Program-made: the position numbers and the translations under genes
Shown: in pieces, positions 7,958 to 16,237 of the stretch
How the letters are laid out: every line of letters begins with the position of its first letter
Position numbering within the stretch: the stretch's first letter is position 1
DNA from: Eleftheria terrae
GTDB taxonomy: Bacteria > Pseudomonadota > Gammaproteobacteria > Burkholderiales > Burkholderiaceae_C
Direction: 5' to 3'
Assembly: GCF_030419005.1 (NCBI RefSeq)
Contig: NZ_CP106951.1
Location: forward strand, 2,790,001-2,854,000
Length of the DNA stretch: 64,000 bases
The notes under the pieces: generated by a model
What the model was told of the DNA's origin: nothing
What the model saw: only the letters and a program-made list of their open reading frames with translations
Databases searched by the model: none

Positions 7958-8902
7958 ATGACATGTGAAGTCTACGTAGGCGCGGCGCACTATGCGGCCG
8001 GGACGCTCCTACCCATCGAGCACGGGATTCCCGATCCCGCCATCTGCGCCTCGCTGCGCGCCGGCAACCACGGCGCCAACACCTATGCGCACCATGCATC
8101 GGACATCCTCGAACTGGCGGAGGCGGCGATGCGCGCCTGCCTGGCCGGCGCGGCGCTGCGGCCCGGACAGATCGATGCCGTGTTCCTTGTCTCCAGCGCG
8201 CTGGACGCCCGCAACAACCTCGACCCTGCCTGGCTGGGAGACCTGAACGAGCGCCTCGAGCTCGACCAGGCCGTGCACTACCACATCGGCATCACGGGCT
8301 GTGGCGGCTTCCACTGGGCAGCCCGGCTGGCGGCCGGCCTGGTGGGCGCGGGCAGCTGCAGCCGCATCCTGGTTGTCTGCTTCGACCAGGCCGCGGGGCC
8401 GCTGCAGCGCCTCTACGGCGAAGGCACGAGCTTCACCTATGTCACCGGCGATGCAGCCGCGGCCTGCGTCATCGGCAACAGCGCCGAGGGCCTGGACTAC
8501 CGGCTGCTGGGGCAGGTGGTCAACCTGTATGACGGCAAGCAGATCGCACGGCCCTCGATCGACAGTGAGATCGAGACGATCTCCCGCCTGTTCCAGAAGA
8601 CCTATGAGCAGGCGGGCCTGTCACCGCGCGACATCGACGCCTTCATCACCAACAACTATTCCCTCGACATCAGCCGGCTCTATTGCCAGCTGGCCGGGCT
8701 CCCGTTCGCAAAGGCCTGGACGTCGACCATCGCCACGCACGCGCACTGCTTCAGCGCAGACAACCTCATCAACCTCAGCCAGCTGACCGCGGCCGGTGGC
8801 ATGAAGGACGGCGACACCGCCCTGCTGTTCAGCACCGGGCCCATCCAGTGGGGCGCCTGCGTCCTGCAGAAGCTGCCTCGCTCCACCGAAAGGGCCTGCT
8901 GA
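7958..8902 (+). CDS. KAS III (FabH)-like condensing or acyl-transfer enzyme
   Basis: 314 aa, normal FabH length. The nucleophile motif GITGCGGFHWAARLAAGLV gives Cys115. The C-terminal half keeps the thiolase fold (TGDAAAACVIG, DIDAFITNNYSLDISRLYCQLAGLP, THAHCFSADNLINLSQL). The canonical FabH HQAN His is replaced by TNNYS and the GNTSA Asn block by HAHCFSADN, so the Cys-His-Asn triad is rearranged. This is expected for KAS III-like acyltransferases of secondary metabolism (CerJ type) rather than fatty-acid initiation. It overlaps the A-PCP gene (TGATG), so it probably takes an acyl or aminoacyl group from that carrier protein. Confidence 0.75.
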   Translation: MTCEVYVGAAHYAAGTLLPIEHGIPDPAICASLRAGNHGANTYAHHASDILELAEAAMRACLAGAALRPGQIDAVFLVSSALDARNNLDPAWLGDLNERLELDQAVHYHIGITGCGGFHWAARLAAGLVGAGSCSRILVVCFDQAAGPLQRLYGEGTSFTYVTGDAAAACVIGNSAEGLDYRLLGQVVNLYDGKQIARPSIDSEIETISRLFQKTYEQAGLSPRDIDAFITNNYSLDISRLYCQLAGLPFAKAWTSTIATHAHCFSADNLINLSQLTAAGGMKDGDTALLFSTGPIQWGACVLQKLPRSTERAC

Positions 8903-10641
8903 TGGACACCGTCGTCTCCCGCTTCCTGGGCATCGCCCAGGCGCATCCCGCCCGACCGGCCCTGGTGTCGGATGCCGAGACGCTCGGCTATGGCGAGTTG
9001 CATCGCCATGCGGCCGGCGTCGCCCACGCGGTGCACCAGTGGTTCCAGGCCGAGAAGGGCCGGCCGGTGCAACCCACGGACGTGATCGGCATCCGCATCG
9101 AGAAATGTGCGGACCTCTACATCGCGATCGTCGGGGTCCTCCTTGCAGGCGCGAGCTATGTGCCGCTGGACCCGGAGCTGGCCCCGGACACCCAGCGCTA
9201 CATCATGGAGCGGTGCGCCTGCCCGCTCGTGCTCACGCTGGGCACATCCTGCGGGCTGCCTGAAGGATGCGCCGGCCTCGCCGTGGAGCGCAGCCGGCCC
9301 GGCACCGGGCCGGAGCCGGCGGTGGTGCCCCCGCCGGCAACGATCCCGACCGACATCTGCTACACGATCTTCACCTCCGGCTCCACCGGGAAGCCGAAGG
9401 GCGTTGCCGTGCACCACGCCAACCTGCTCAACCTGGTGGACTGGGCGGTGCAGGCCTTCGGGATGTCGCCCACCACGCGGGTGCTGCAGTACTCGACCAT
9501 CAATTTCGACGCCTCCATCCTCGACATCTTCCCCACGCTGTTGAGCGGCGGTGCCCTGTGCATCCCCACCGCCACGCAGCGGCTCGCGGCAGGCGCCCTG
9601 GCCGAGTTCTGCCGAAGCACCGGGGTGGACCAGGCCTTCCTGCCACCCTCGCTGCTCGGCGTGCTGGATCCTCTGGCCTTCCGCTCGATCGGCACGCTGC
9701 TGACCGGTGGCGAGGCCTGCAGCCCGCAGGTGACGCAGGCCTGGGCGCCCGGCAGGCACTTCTACAACCTCTACGGTCCCACCGAGTGCACGGTGCTGGC
9801 CACCTGCCGGCTGCTGGATGCCGGGGCCTCGCCGAAGAACCTCGGCCGCGCCATCAGCGGGGTGCGCACCCACGTCCTCGACGAGGAGGGCCGCCCCGCC
9901 CGGCGCGGAGAGCTGCACATAGCCGGGCTCGCGGTGTCGCCCGGCTATGTCGGCGACCCGGCCAGCACGGCGGCCAAGTTCGTGCGGATCAGCGCCCTCG
10001 ATGCCAGCGTGCTCTACAAGACGGGCGACATCGTCGAGCTGGACGAGGCCGGTGAGCTTCATTTCATCGGCCGCAAGGACCGCCAGGTGAAGGTACGCGG
10101 CTATCGCATCGAGCTGGAGGAGATCGAGGGCGCGCTGCTCTCGCTGGGCTGCCGGGAGGTGGCCGTGACGCTGTCGCCCAAGGGCGCGCTCGTCGCCTAT
10201 GTCGCCACCGGGGAGCCGCTCGATGCGCAAGCGCTGAAGGCGGCGCTCGAGCAGCGCCTGAGCAGCTTCAAGGTGCCGCAGCACATCGTCGCGCTGCCTC
10301 GCCTGCCTCACAAGAGCAACGGCAAGGTGGACCACGCGCTCTTGCCGGCGCACGAGCCGGCAGCAGCGACCCATCCAGGCCGGGGCCCGGCCGATGCGCT
10401 CGATGCGCGTCACGCACCGATTGCCGAGCTGTGGGCCCAGGCACTCGGCGTCGACGCGGCCGCCCTGCACCTGCAGTCCAACTTCCGCGAGCTGGGCGGC
10501 AGCTCGATCGACATCGTGCATCTGTTGAGCGCCGTGGAGAGTCGGTTCGGCGCTTCGGTCAGCTTCATCGACTTCTTCAAACAACCGACCATCGAGTTTC
10601 TATTTCACTCTCTCAGCGAAAGCCAGGACACACCATGTTGA
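8902..10641 (+). CDS. Stand-alone NRPS adenylation-PCP didomain
   Basis: 579 aa. Adenylation motifs in order: A3 FTSGSTGKPKG (about 156-168), A5 NLYGPTECTV, A7 YKTGDI, A8 GRKDRQVKVRGYRIELEEIE, A10 KSNGK. The PCP motif FRELGGSSIDIV gives Ser535 as the phosphopantetheine site. There is no condensation, reductase or thioesterase domain, so the loaded residue must be passed to another protein. Read by eye, the specificity residues are roughly D-A-L-F-L-G-L-V-L-K, a hydrophobic pocket close to leucine-type codes; this is tentative. ATG 8902 overlaps the KAS III stop, and the gene overlaps the VOC gene at its end, so the three are translationally coupled. Confidence 0.88.
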   Translation: MDTVVSRFLGIAQAHPARPALVSDAETLGYGELHRHAAGVAHAVHQWFQAEKGRPVQPTDVIGIRIEKCADLYIAIVGVLLAGASYVPLDPELAPDTQRYIMERCACPLVLTLGTSCGLPEGCAGLAVERSRPGTGPEPAVVPPPATIPTDICYTIFTSGSTGKPKGVAVHHANLLNLVDWAVQAFGMSPTTRVLQYSTINFDASILDIFPTLLSGGALCIPTATQRLAAGALAEFCRSTGVDQAFLPPSLLGVLDPLAFRSIGTLLTGGEACSPQVTQAWAPGRHFYNLYGPTECTVLATCRLLDAGASPKNLGRAISGVRTHVLDEEGRPARRGELHIAGLAVSPGYVGDPASTAAKFVRISALDASVLYKTGDIVELDEAGELHFIGRKDRQVKVRGYRIELEEIEGALLSLGCREVAVTLSPKGALVAYVATGEPLDAQALKAALEQRLSSFKVPQHIVALPRLPHKSNGKVDHALLPAHEPAAATHPGRGPADALDARHAPIAELWAQALGVDAAALHLQSNFRELGGSSIDIVHLLSAVESRFGASVSFIDFFKQPTIEFLFHSLSESQDTPC

Positions 10642-11069
10642 TAGCCATGAACCACGTCGGTCTCACCGTGTTGAGCATCGAGGACACCATCCGCTTCTAC
10701 AAGCAGCTGACCACCGTCGAGGTGTTCGAGGAAACGGTCCACATCTCCGGCGACGGGGTGGGCGAAGTGATCAATGTGCAGAAGCCCGACTACAAGTCCT
10801 GCATGGTCCGCATCGGCAACCGCAGCTTCGAGCTGATCGAGCACCTCAGCTCGAAGGGCCGGCACCTGGTGGCCAACCACAACGATGTCTGCGGCATCCA
10901 CCTCGCCTTCATGGTCAGTGACATCGAGGACATCTACCAGCGGGTGAAAACGCTCGGCATCGAGCCCACCACCCGGGCGCCCTACACCGCCACCGACCTG
11001 GGCGGCTACAAGGCCTTCTTCTTCCGTGACCCCAACGGCGTGCAGATCGAGATCGGCCAGGTCCACTGA
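10635..11069 (+). CDS. VOC-superfamily protein (glyoxalase/epimerase-like)
   Basis: 144 aa, a two-module VOC fold. Metal-ligand positions look intact: H in MNHVGLTV, E in FELIEHL, H in GIHLAFMV and E in QIEIGQV. The arrangement resembles methylmalonyl-CoA epimerase and small VOC tailoring enzymes. It starts inside the A-PCP stop region (7-nt overlap), which argues for a role on the carrier-bound or released product, such as epimerisation, isomerisation or dioxygenation. Binding and self-protection, as in bleomycin-resistance VOC proteins, is an alternative. Confidence 0.75.
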   Translation: MLIAMNHVGLTVLSIEDTIRFYKQLTTVEVFEETVHISGDGVGEVINVQKPDYKSCMVRIGNRSFELIEHLSSKGRHLVANHNDVCGIHLAFMVSDIEDIYQRVKTLGIEPTTRAPYTATDLGGYKAFFFRDPNGVQIEIGQVH

Positions 11070-11088
11070 GGCCAGGCCCGGAGCCACC

Positions 11089-11532
11089 ATGAAAATCATC
11101 AAATGCGGACTCGAGCACCTGCAAAGCGCAGCAGAGCTGTTCGACAACTACCGGATCTTCTACGAGCAGGCCAGTGACCCGGAAGGCGCCCGCGCCTTCA
11201 TCCAGGCCAACATCGAGCACGATCGCTCGCAGATCTTCCTCCTGCTGGACGACAGCGGCCGGGCGGTGGCCTTCTCGCAGCTGTACCCGTCGTACTGCTC
11301 GATCGCGATGAAGCCGTTCTACTACCTGTCGGACCTCTACGTCGACAAGTCGGCCCGGCGCCACGGTTATGCCAAGAAGCTGATGGAATACCTCATCCTC
11401 TACTTCGGCGAGCGCGCCATCCAGCGCCTGACGCTGGAGACGGCGACCACCAACCATGCCGCGCAACGTCTCTACGAATCGCTCGGCTACGAGAAGGAAC
11501 AGGTGTTCATCACCTATCACAAGATCCTGTGA
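11089..11532 (+). CDS. GNAT family N-acetyltransferase
   Basis: 147 aa, a single GNAT domain. Motif A is YYLSDLYVDKSARRHGYAKKLMEYLILYF (acetyl-CoA pyrophosphate loop RRHGYAKKL) and motif B is LTLETATTNHAAQRLYESLGYEKEQ. The protein resembles small diamine/aminoglycoside-type acetyltransferases. In this cluster the obvious acceptors are 1,3-diaminopropane or its N-hydroxy form, giving an N-acetyl or hydroxamate product (inference). It follows the VOC gene by 19 nt. Confidence 0.8.
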   Translation: MKIIKCGLEHLQSAAELFDNYRIFYEQASDPEGARAFIQANIEHDRSQIFLLLDDSGRAVAFSQLYPSYCSIAMKPFYYLSDLYVDKSARRHGYAKKLMEYLILYFGERAIQRLTLETATTNHAAQRLYESLGYEKEQVFITYHKIL

Positions 11533-11862
11533 CGCGTCGCCACGGCCGGCCCCTGACTCGTCGGCGGCGCAGCTCGACTCAGCCGCCCGCCCGCCGGGGA
11601 GCCCGGCCGTAGGGCCAGCTCCACGCTGGGCAGGCCGGCACTGGCCGGTGGAGCAAGCCGTCCCCGCAGGCGGCCCGCGACGGGGCGGGCTGGCCTGCCG
11701 TGCCAGGGTCGCCCCCGGCCTTCGCTGAACACCGCGCGCCGCCGGACAGCGCGTGGGCGCGGCGGCGGGCCGCTGCGAGCACGCGGCCTGCCGCGCCCCT
11801 GTGTGCCCCCAGACGTCGTCCCGGGTCCGTGCCGACCTGACCCCAACTGCCCAACACACTCC
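11533..11862. other. Intergenic within the biosynthetic cluster
   Basis: About 330 nt, very GC-rich, splitting the cluster into a tailoring half and a diaminopropane half. No promoter, terminator with a U-tract, or coding frame stands out. A second promoter for the genes downstream could be here but was not recognised. Confidence 0.35.
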
Positions 11863-13200
11863 ATGGAATCCACTGCCAGCGCACCCATACACGACCTGAT
11901 CGGCGTCGGCGCCGGACCGTTCAACCTCGGCCTCGCCGCCCTGCTCGATCCCCTCCCGTCGCTGAGCTGCCGGTTCTTCGAAGCCAAGGATCGCTTCAAC
12001 TGGCATGCCGGGCTGCTGATGGAGGACTGCACCCTGCAGGTGCCATTCATGGCGGACCTGGTGACGATGGTCGACCCGACCAGCCGCTACAGCTACCTCA
12101 ACTACCTGCACGAGCAGGGCCGGCTCTACCAGTTCTACTTCTACGAGAACTTCCACATCCCTCGCACCGAATACAACCGGTATTGCCAATGGGTCAGCCA
12201 GCAGCTGCGCGGCATGCAGTTCTCGACCCAGGTGATCGGGGTCGAGCCCGCCGGCCCGCTGTTCCGGGTGTCGGTGAGGGACACCGCCAGCCAGGCCGTG
12301 TCCCACCACCTGGCCCGCAATCTCGTGCTGGGCATCGGCACGGTGCCGAGCTGGCCGGAGGCGGCCCGGGACTTCCAGGGCCATCCCGGCTGCCTGCACT
12401 CGGCCGACTACCTGTTCCGCAAAGCCGAGCTGCAGCGCAAGAAGAGCATCACCATCGTCGGCGGCGGGCAGAGCGCGGCCGAGATCGTGCTCGACCTGCT
12501 GAACGAGCAGCCGGCGCACGGCTATGAACTGCACTGGATCTCGCGCAGCAGCGGGTTCTTCCCCATGGAGTACTCGAAGCTCGGGCTGGAGCATTTCTCG
12601 CCCGACTACATCGAGCACTTCCACCGGCTGCCCGAGGAACAGCGCAACCGGGTCCGAAGCGGCCAGGGCCATTGGTACAAGGGCATCTCCTTCAGCACCA
12701 TCAAGGACATCTACGACCGCCTGTACATCCGCTCCATCGAGAAAGCAGCACCGGTCGTGCTGCAGGCCCGCACCGAGCTCACGCAGCTCGAAGCGCAGGC
12801 AGGGCGCCTGCGGCTGACGTTCCGGCACCTCGACCTGCAGCAGTGCTTCGAGGTCGAGAGCGACGCGGTGGTCCTGGCCACCGGACACCAGTACGTGTTC
12901 CCGTCCTTCCTGAACGGCGTCCGGCATGCCCTGCAGACCAATGCGCAAGGACAGCCGCTGATCGACCGCAACTACGGCATCGTGAGCGATGCGACGCTGG
13001 GCGGCCGCATCTATGTGCAGAACGGCGAGATGCACACCCACGGCATAGGCGCGCAGGACCTGGGCCTGGGCCCCTACCGCAGCGCCACCATCATCAACAC
13101 CGTGCTCGGCCGCGAGCACTACCGCGTGTCTTCTCGCAACGTGTTCCAGAGCTTCGGCATCGCGGACAAATGGCGCACCGCCATCCAGGACGCCGCCTGA
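11863..13200 (+). CDS. L-lysine/L-ornithine-type N-hydroxylase (IucD/SidA family)
   Basis: 445 aa, the usual length for flavin N-hydroxylating monooxygenases. The FAD site is DLIGVGAGPFNLGLA near the N-terminus and the NADPH site is SITIVGGGQSAAEIVLDLL at about residue 195. The C-terminal family motif VVLATGHQY and the end block GIGAQDLGLGPYRSATIIN are present. These enzymes hydroxylate a primary amine of lysine, ornithine or a diamine. Because the next two genes make 1,3-diaminopropane, that diamine is the likely substrate, as in the rhizobactin-1021/schizokinen pathway. ATG 11863 gives a direct run into the FAD motif. Confidence 0.88.
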   Translation: MESTASAPIHDLIGVGAGPFNLGLAALLDPLPSLSCRFFEAKDRFNWHAGLLMEDCTLQVPFMADLVTMVDPTSRYSYLNYLHEQGRLYQFYFYENFHIPRTEYNRYCQWVSQQLRGMQFSTQVIGVEPAGPLFRVSVRDTASQAVSHHLARNLVLGIGTVPSWPEAARDFQGHPGCLHSADYLFRKAELQRKKSITIVGGGQSAAEIVLDLLNEQPAHGYELHWISRSSGFFPMEYSKLGLEHFSPDYIEHFHRLPEEQRNRVRSGQGHWYKGISFSTIKDIYDRLYIRSIEKAAPVVLQARTELTQLEAQAGRLRLTFRHLDLQQCFEVESDAVVLATGHQYVFPSFLNGVRHALQTNAQGQPLIDRNYGIVSDATLGGRIYVQNGEMHTHGIGAQDLGLGPYRSATIINTVLGREHYRVSSRNVFQSFGIADKWRTAIQDAA

Positions 13201-13279
13201 GCACGCCCTCCTCCACCCGGGGCCGGCATGCCCACACCAGCTGCCTGCGGCCTCTTCGACATGGCATCCCTTCGACACC

Positions 13280-14677
13280 ATGAACAGCACCATCGCCACC
13301 CGCCCCCTCGCAGGCCCCCAGGCTTTCCCCGGCCACCGGGGCGACTATGACTTCCCGCAGGACCAGACGCTGGGCAACCAGGAAAAGCTGGAATCGGCCG
13401 TCCGATCCTATCCACGGCGCTTCCCCATCTCGATCAAGCGCGCCGCAGGCGCGATGATCGAGGACACCCGCGGGCAGGCTTATCTCGACTGCCTGTCCGG
13501 CGCCGGCGCGCTGCCGCTCGGCCACAGCCATCCCGAGATCAACCAGGAGATCGTGGCCCAGCTGAACGCCGGCCTGCCCTACCAGACGCTCGACGTGACG
13601 ACGCCGGTGAAGGACGCCTTCGTGCAGGAAGTGATGGCCTTCCTGCCGCAATCCTTCGCCCAGGAGGCCTGCATCCAGTTCTGCGGCCCGTCCGGCTCGG
13701 ACGCGGTGGAAGCCGCGCTGAAGCTGGCCAAGCTGTACACCGGGCGCAGCAACATCGTGGCGTTCCATGGCGCCTACCACGGCATGACCAACGGCTCGCT
13801 GGCGCTGATGGGCAACCTCAACGCCAAGGCCCGCCGCAGCGGGCTGATGCCGGATGTGCATTTCCTGCCCTTCCCCTACAGCCTGCGCTGCAAGTTCGGC
13901 CTGGGCGGCGAGGCCGGCGAGCGCGCCTCCATCCGCTACATTGAATCGGTGCTGCATGACCAGGAGAGCGGCATCGTCAAGCCGGCAGCCATCATCCTGG
14001 AGCCCATCCAGGGCGAAGGGGGCGTCATCCCGGCATCGCCGGCCTGGCTGAAGGAGATCCGCCGCATCACGTCGGAGCTCGGCATCCTGCTGATCCTGGA
14101 CGAGATCCAGTGCGGCATCGGCCGGTCGGGCCGGAACTTCGCCTTCGAATACGCCGGCATCGACCCGGACATCCTCGTCCTGTCCAAGGCCGTCGGCGGC
14201 GGCCTGCCGCTGTCCTGCCTGGTGTTCAAGAAGAAGTTCGATGCCTGGAACGCGGGCGAGCATGCCGGCACCTTCCGGGGCAACCAGCTCGCCATGGCGG
14301 CGGGCGCCAAGACGCTGCAGATCATCCGGCGCGACGACCTGGTCGCCAACGCTGCCCACAGGGGTGAGCGGCTCGCCGCGCGGCTGCGCGAGCTGCAGCG
14401 CGAGCAGCCCTGCATCGCCGAAGTGCGCGGGCGGGGTCTGATGCTGGGCGTGGAGATCGTCGATCCCCGCAAGGCCGACGCACTGGGCCAGCCGCTGGCA
14501 CATCCGGAGCTGGCCAACCGCATCCAGCACACCGCGCTGAAGCACGGCCTCATCATCGAGAAGGGGGGCCGCCATGGTGCGGTGCTGCGCTTCCTGCCGC
14601 CCCTCAACATCACCGAGCAGCAGGTGGACTATGCCGCGTGGGCGTTCGCCCAGGCGGTCCGGTTGTGCGGGGAGTGA
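13280..14677 (+). CDS. dat: L-2,4-diaminobutyrate:2-oxoglutarate aminotransferase
   Basis: 465 aa, class III PLP aminotransferase. Motifs: CGPSGSDAVEAALKLAK (cofactor phosphate), FHGAYHGMTNGSLALMG, ILEPIQGEGGVIPA, LILDEIQCGIGRSG, and the Schiff-base lysine in LVLSKAVGGGLPLSC (about Lys303). The family (Dat, PvdH, RhbA) converts aspartate semialdehyde plus glutamate to L-2,4-diaminobutyrate. Adjacency to the decarboxylase (5-nt gap) makes this assignment firm. It supplies the precursor of 1,3-diaminopropane for the cluster. Confidence 0.9.
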   Translation: MNSTIATRPLAGPQAFPGHRGDYDFPQDQTLGNQEKLESAVRSYPRRFPISIKRAAGAMIEDTRGQAYLDCLSGAGALPLGHSHPEINQEIVAQLNAGLPYQTLDVTTPVKDAFVQEVMAFLPQSFAQEACIQFCGPSGSDAVEAALKLAKLYTGRSNIVAFHGAYHGMTNGSLALMGNLNAKARRSGLMPDVHFLPFPYSLRCKFGLGGEAGERASIRYIESVLHDQESGIVKPAAIILEPIQGEGGVIPASPAWLKEIRRITSELGILLILDEIQCGIGRSGRNFAFEYAGIDPDILVLSKAVGGGLPLSCLVFKKKFDAWNAGEHAGTFRGNQLAMAAGAKTLQIIRRDDLVANAAHRGERLAARLRELQREQPCIAEVRGRGLMLGVEIVDPRKADALGQPLAHPELANRIQHTALKHGLIIEKGGRHGAVLRFLPPLNITEQQVDYAAWAFAQAVRLCGE

Positions 14678-14682
14678 GCGCG

Positions 14683-16158
14683 ATGCAGGACTGGCAACAG
14701 CATTTCATCCGGGTCGGCGCCGGCGGCAGCGACGACTACCGCCAGGCCATGGCCACCTGCACCGAGCAGATCACCGCGCTGTTCGAAGCAGCGCAGGCGC
14801 CCTACTCGGGCATCGATCCGCTGGCCCTGCGCGCGGCCATCGCCCGGCAGCCCCTGTCGCAGGAGAGCGTGGTGCCGCTGGCGGCGGCCATCGAGGAGGC
14901 CGGCACCCTGATCGGCCGCAACTCCATCCTGGTGCAGCACCCCCACTGCATCGCCCACCTGCACACACCGCCGATGATCGCCGGCATGGTGGCCGACCGC
15001 TTCATGTCCGCCCAGAACCAGTCGCTCGACTCCTGGGACCAGTCGGGCGCGGCCACCTATGTGGAGCAGCATGTCATCGACTGGATGTGCGAGCTGTTCG
15101 GCTATGCCGGCAGCGGGGACGGTGTCTTCACCAGCGGCGGCACGCAGGGCAACATCATGGCCCTGCTCATTGCCCGCGACTGGGCCGCCCACCGCATCTC
15201 GGGCCACGACGTGCAGCGCGACGGCCTGCCCCCGTACTTCTCCAAGCTGCGCATCGTCGGCTCGGCCAAGAGCCACTTCACGCTCAGGAAGGCCGCCGCC
15301 CTGATGGGCCTGGGCCAGCAGGCGATGGTCACCGTGCCCTCGCATCCCGACGGCACGATGGTGGTGGAGGCGCTCGAGCCCACCCTGGCCGGCCTCCGGC
15401 AGGCCGGGCTCATTCCCTTCGCCGTCGTGGGCACGGCCGGCACGACCGACCACGGCGCGGTGGACGACCTGCGCTCCATCGCGGCCATCGCGCAGCAGCA
15501 CCAGGCCTGGTTCCATGTGGACGCGGCCTATGGCGGCGCCTTGATGCTGAGCCGGGCCAGGCACCGGCTGGCCGGCATCGAGCAGGCCGACTCGGTGATC
15601 GTCGACTTCCACAAGCTCTGGTTCCAGCCCATCAGCTGCGGCGCCATCCTCCTCAAGGACCGCGGCCACTTCCGCCACCTGCTGCATCGCGCCGAGTACC
15701 TGAACCGTGAAAGCGACGAGCTGCCGAACCTGGTGGACAAATCGATCTCGGCCACCCGGCGCTTCGATGCACTGAAGGTGTGGATGACATTGCGCGCGGT
15801 CGGGGCGGCTACCATCGGTGCCATGGTGGACCACCTGCTCGAACAGACCCAGGCCGTGGCCGGCCTGGTGCGGGACCGCCCGGCGCTTCGGCTGCTGGCC
15901 CGTCCCAGCCTGTCGACCATCCTGTTCCGGTACGTCGGCGTGCCGCAGGCCGACGCGCTCGACGACTTCAACCGGAGGCTGCGCGTCGGCCTCCTGAAGG
16001 CCGGCGTGGCCGTGCTGGGCGAGACCATGGTGGACGGGCAAGTGGCCTTGAAGCTCACCATCCTGAACCCCTGCCTGTCGATGGGCGACTTCGAGCAGCT
16101 GCTGGACAAGATCACCGACTTCGCCGCCCGGCTGCCGCCGGCACAGCAGCCGGCATGA
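14683..16158 (+). CDS. ddc: L-2,4-diaminobutyrate decarboxylase
   Basis: 491 aa, group II PLP decarboxylase. Motifs: FTSGGTQGNIMALLIARDW, GTAGTTDHGAVDDL, WFHVDAAYGGALMLS, and the PLP lysine in VDFHKLWFQP (Lys311). The family (Ddc, RhbB) produces 1,3-diaminopropane from diaminobutyrate. The start at ATG 14683 follows the aminotransferase stop by 5 nt. The pair followed by an N-hydroxylase is the signature of hydroxydiaminopropane-containing metabolites. Confidence 0.9.
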   Translation: MQDWQQHFIRVGAGGSDDYRQAMATCTEQITALFEAAQAPYSGIDPLALRAAIARQPLSQESVVPLAAAIEEAGTLIGRNSILVQHPHCIAHLHTPPMIAGMVADRFMSAQNQSLDSWDQSGAATYVEQHVIDWMCELFGYAGSGDGVFTSGGTQGNIMALLIARDWAAHRISGHDVQRDGLPPYFSKLRIVGSAKSHFTLRKAAALMGLGQQAMVTVPSHPDGTMVVEALEPTLAGLRQAGLIPFAVVGTAGTTDHGAVDDLRSIAAIAQQHQAWFHVDAAYGGALMLSRARHRLAGIEQADSVIVDFHKLWFQPISCGAILLKDRGHFRHLLHRAEYLNRESDELPNLVDKSISATRRFDALKVWMTLRAVGAATIGAMVDHLLEQTQAVAGLVRDRPALRLLARPSLSTILFRYVGVPQADALDDFNRRLRVGLLKAGVAVLGETMVDGQVALKLTILNPCLSMGDFEQLLDKITDFAARLPPAQQPA

Positions 16159-16237
16159 GGTGGCATCGGGCCGGCGGATCATCGGCAACGGGCCGCGCCG
16201 GCCCATCGACTGGCCCACGGCCTGAGGAGCCATCAAC

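Noticed and set aside
8680..10584. 634-aa minus-strand open frame opposite the A-PCP gene
   Set aside because: Antisense shadow of a confidently identified NRPS gene; composition rich in His/Gly/Arg with no motif.
11863..16158. Classical hydroxamate siderophore locus (rhizobactin-1021, schizokinen or aerobactin type)
   Set aside because: The dat-ddc-hydroxylase core fits, but no IucA/IucC-type synthetase, receptor, transporter or Fur box occurs within the cluster, and KAS III, A-PCP, VOC and cupin genes do not belong to that pathway.
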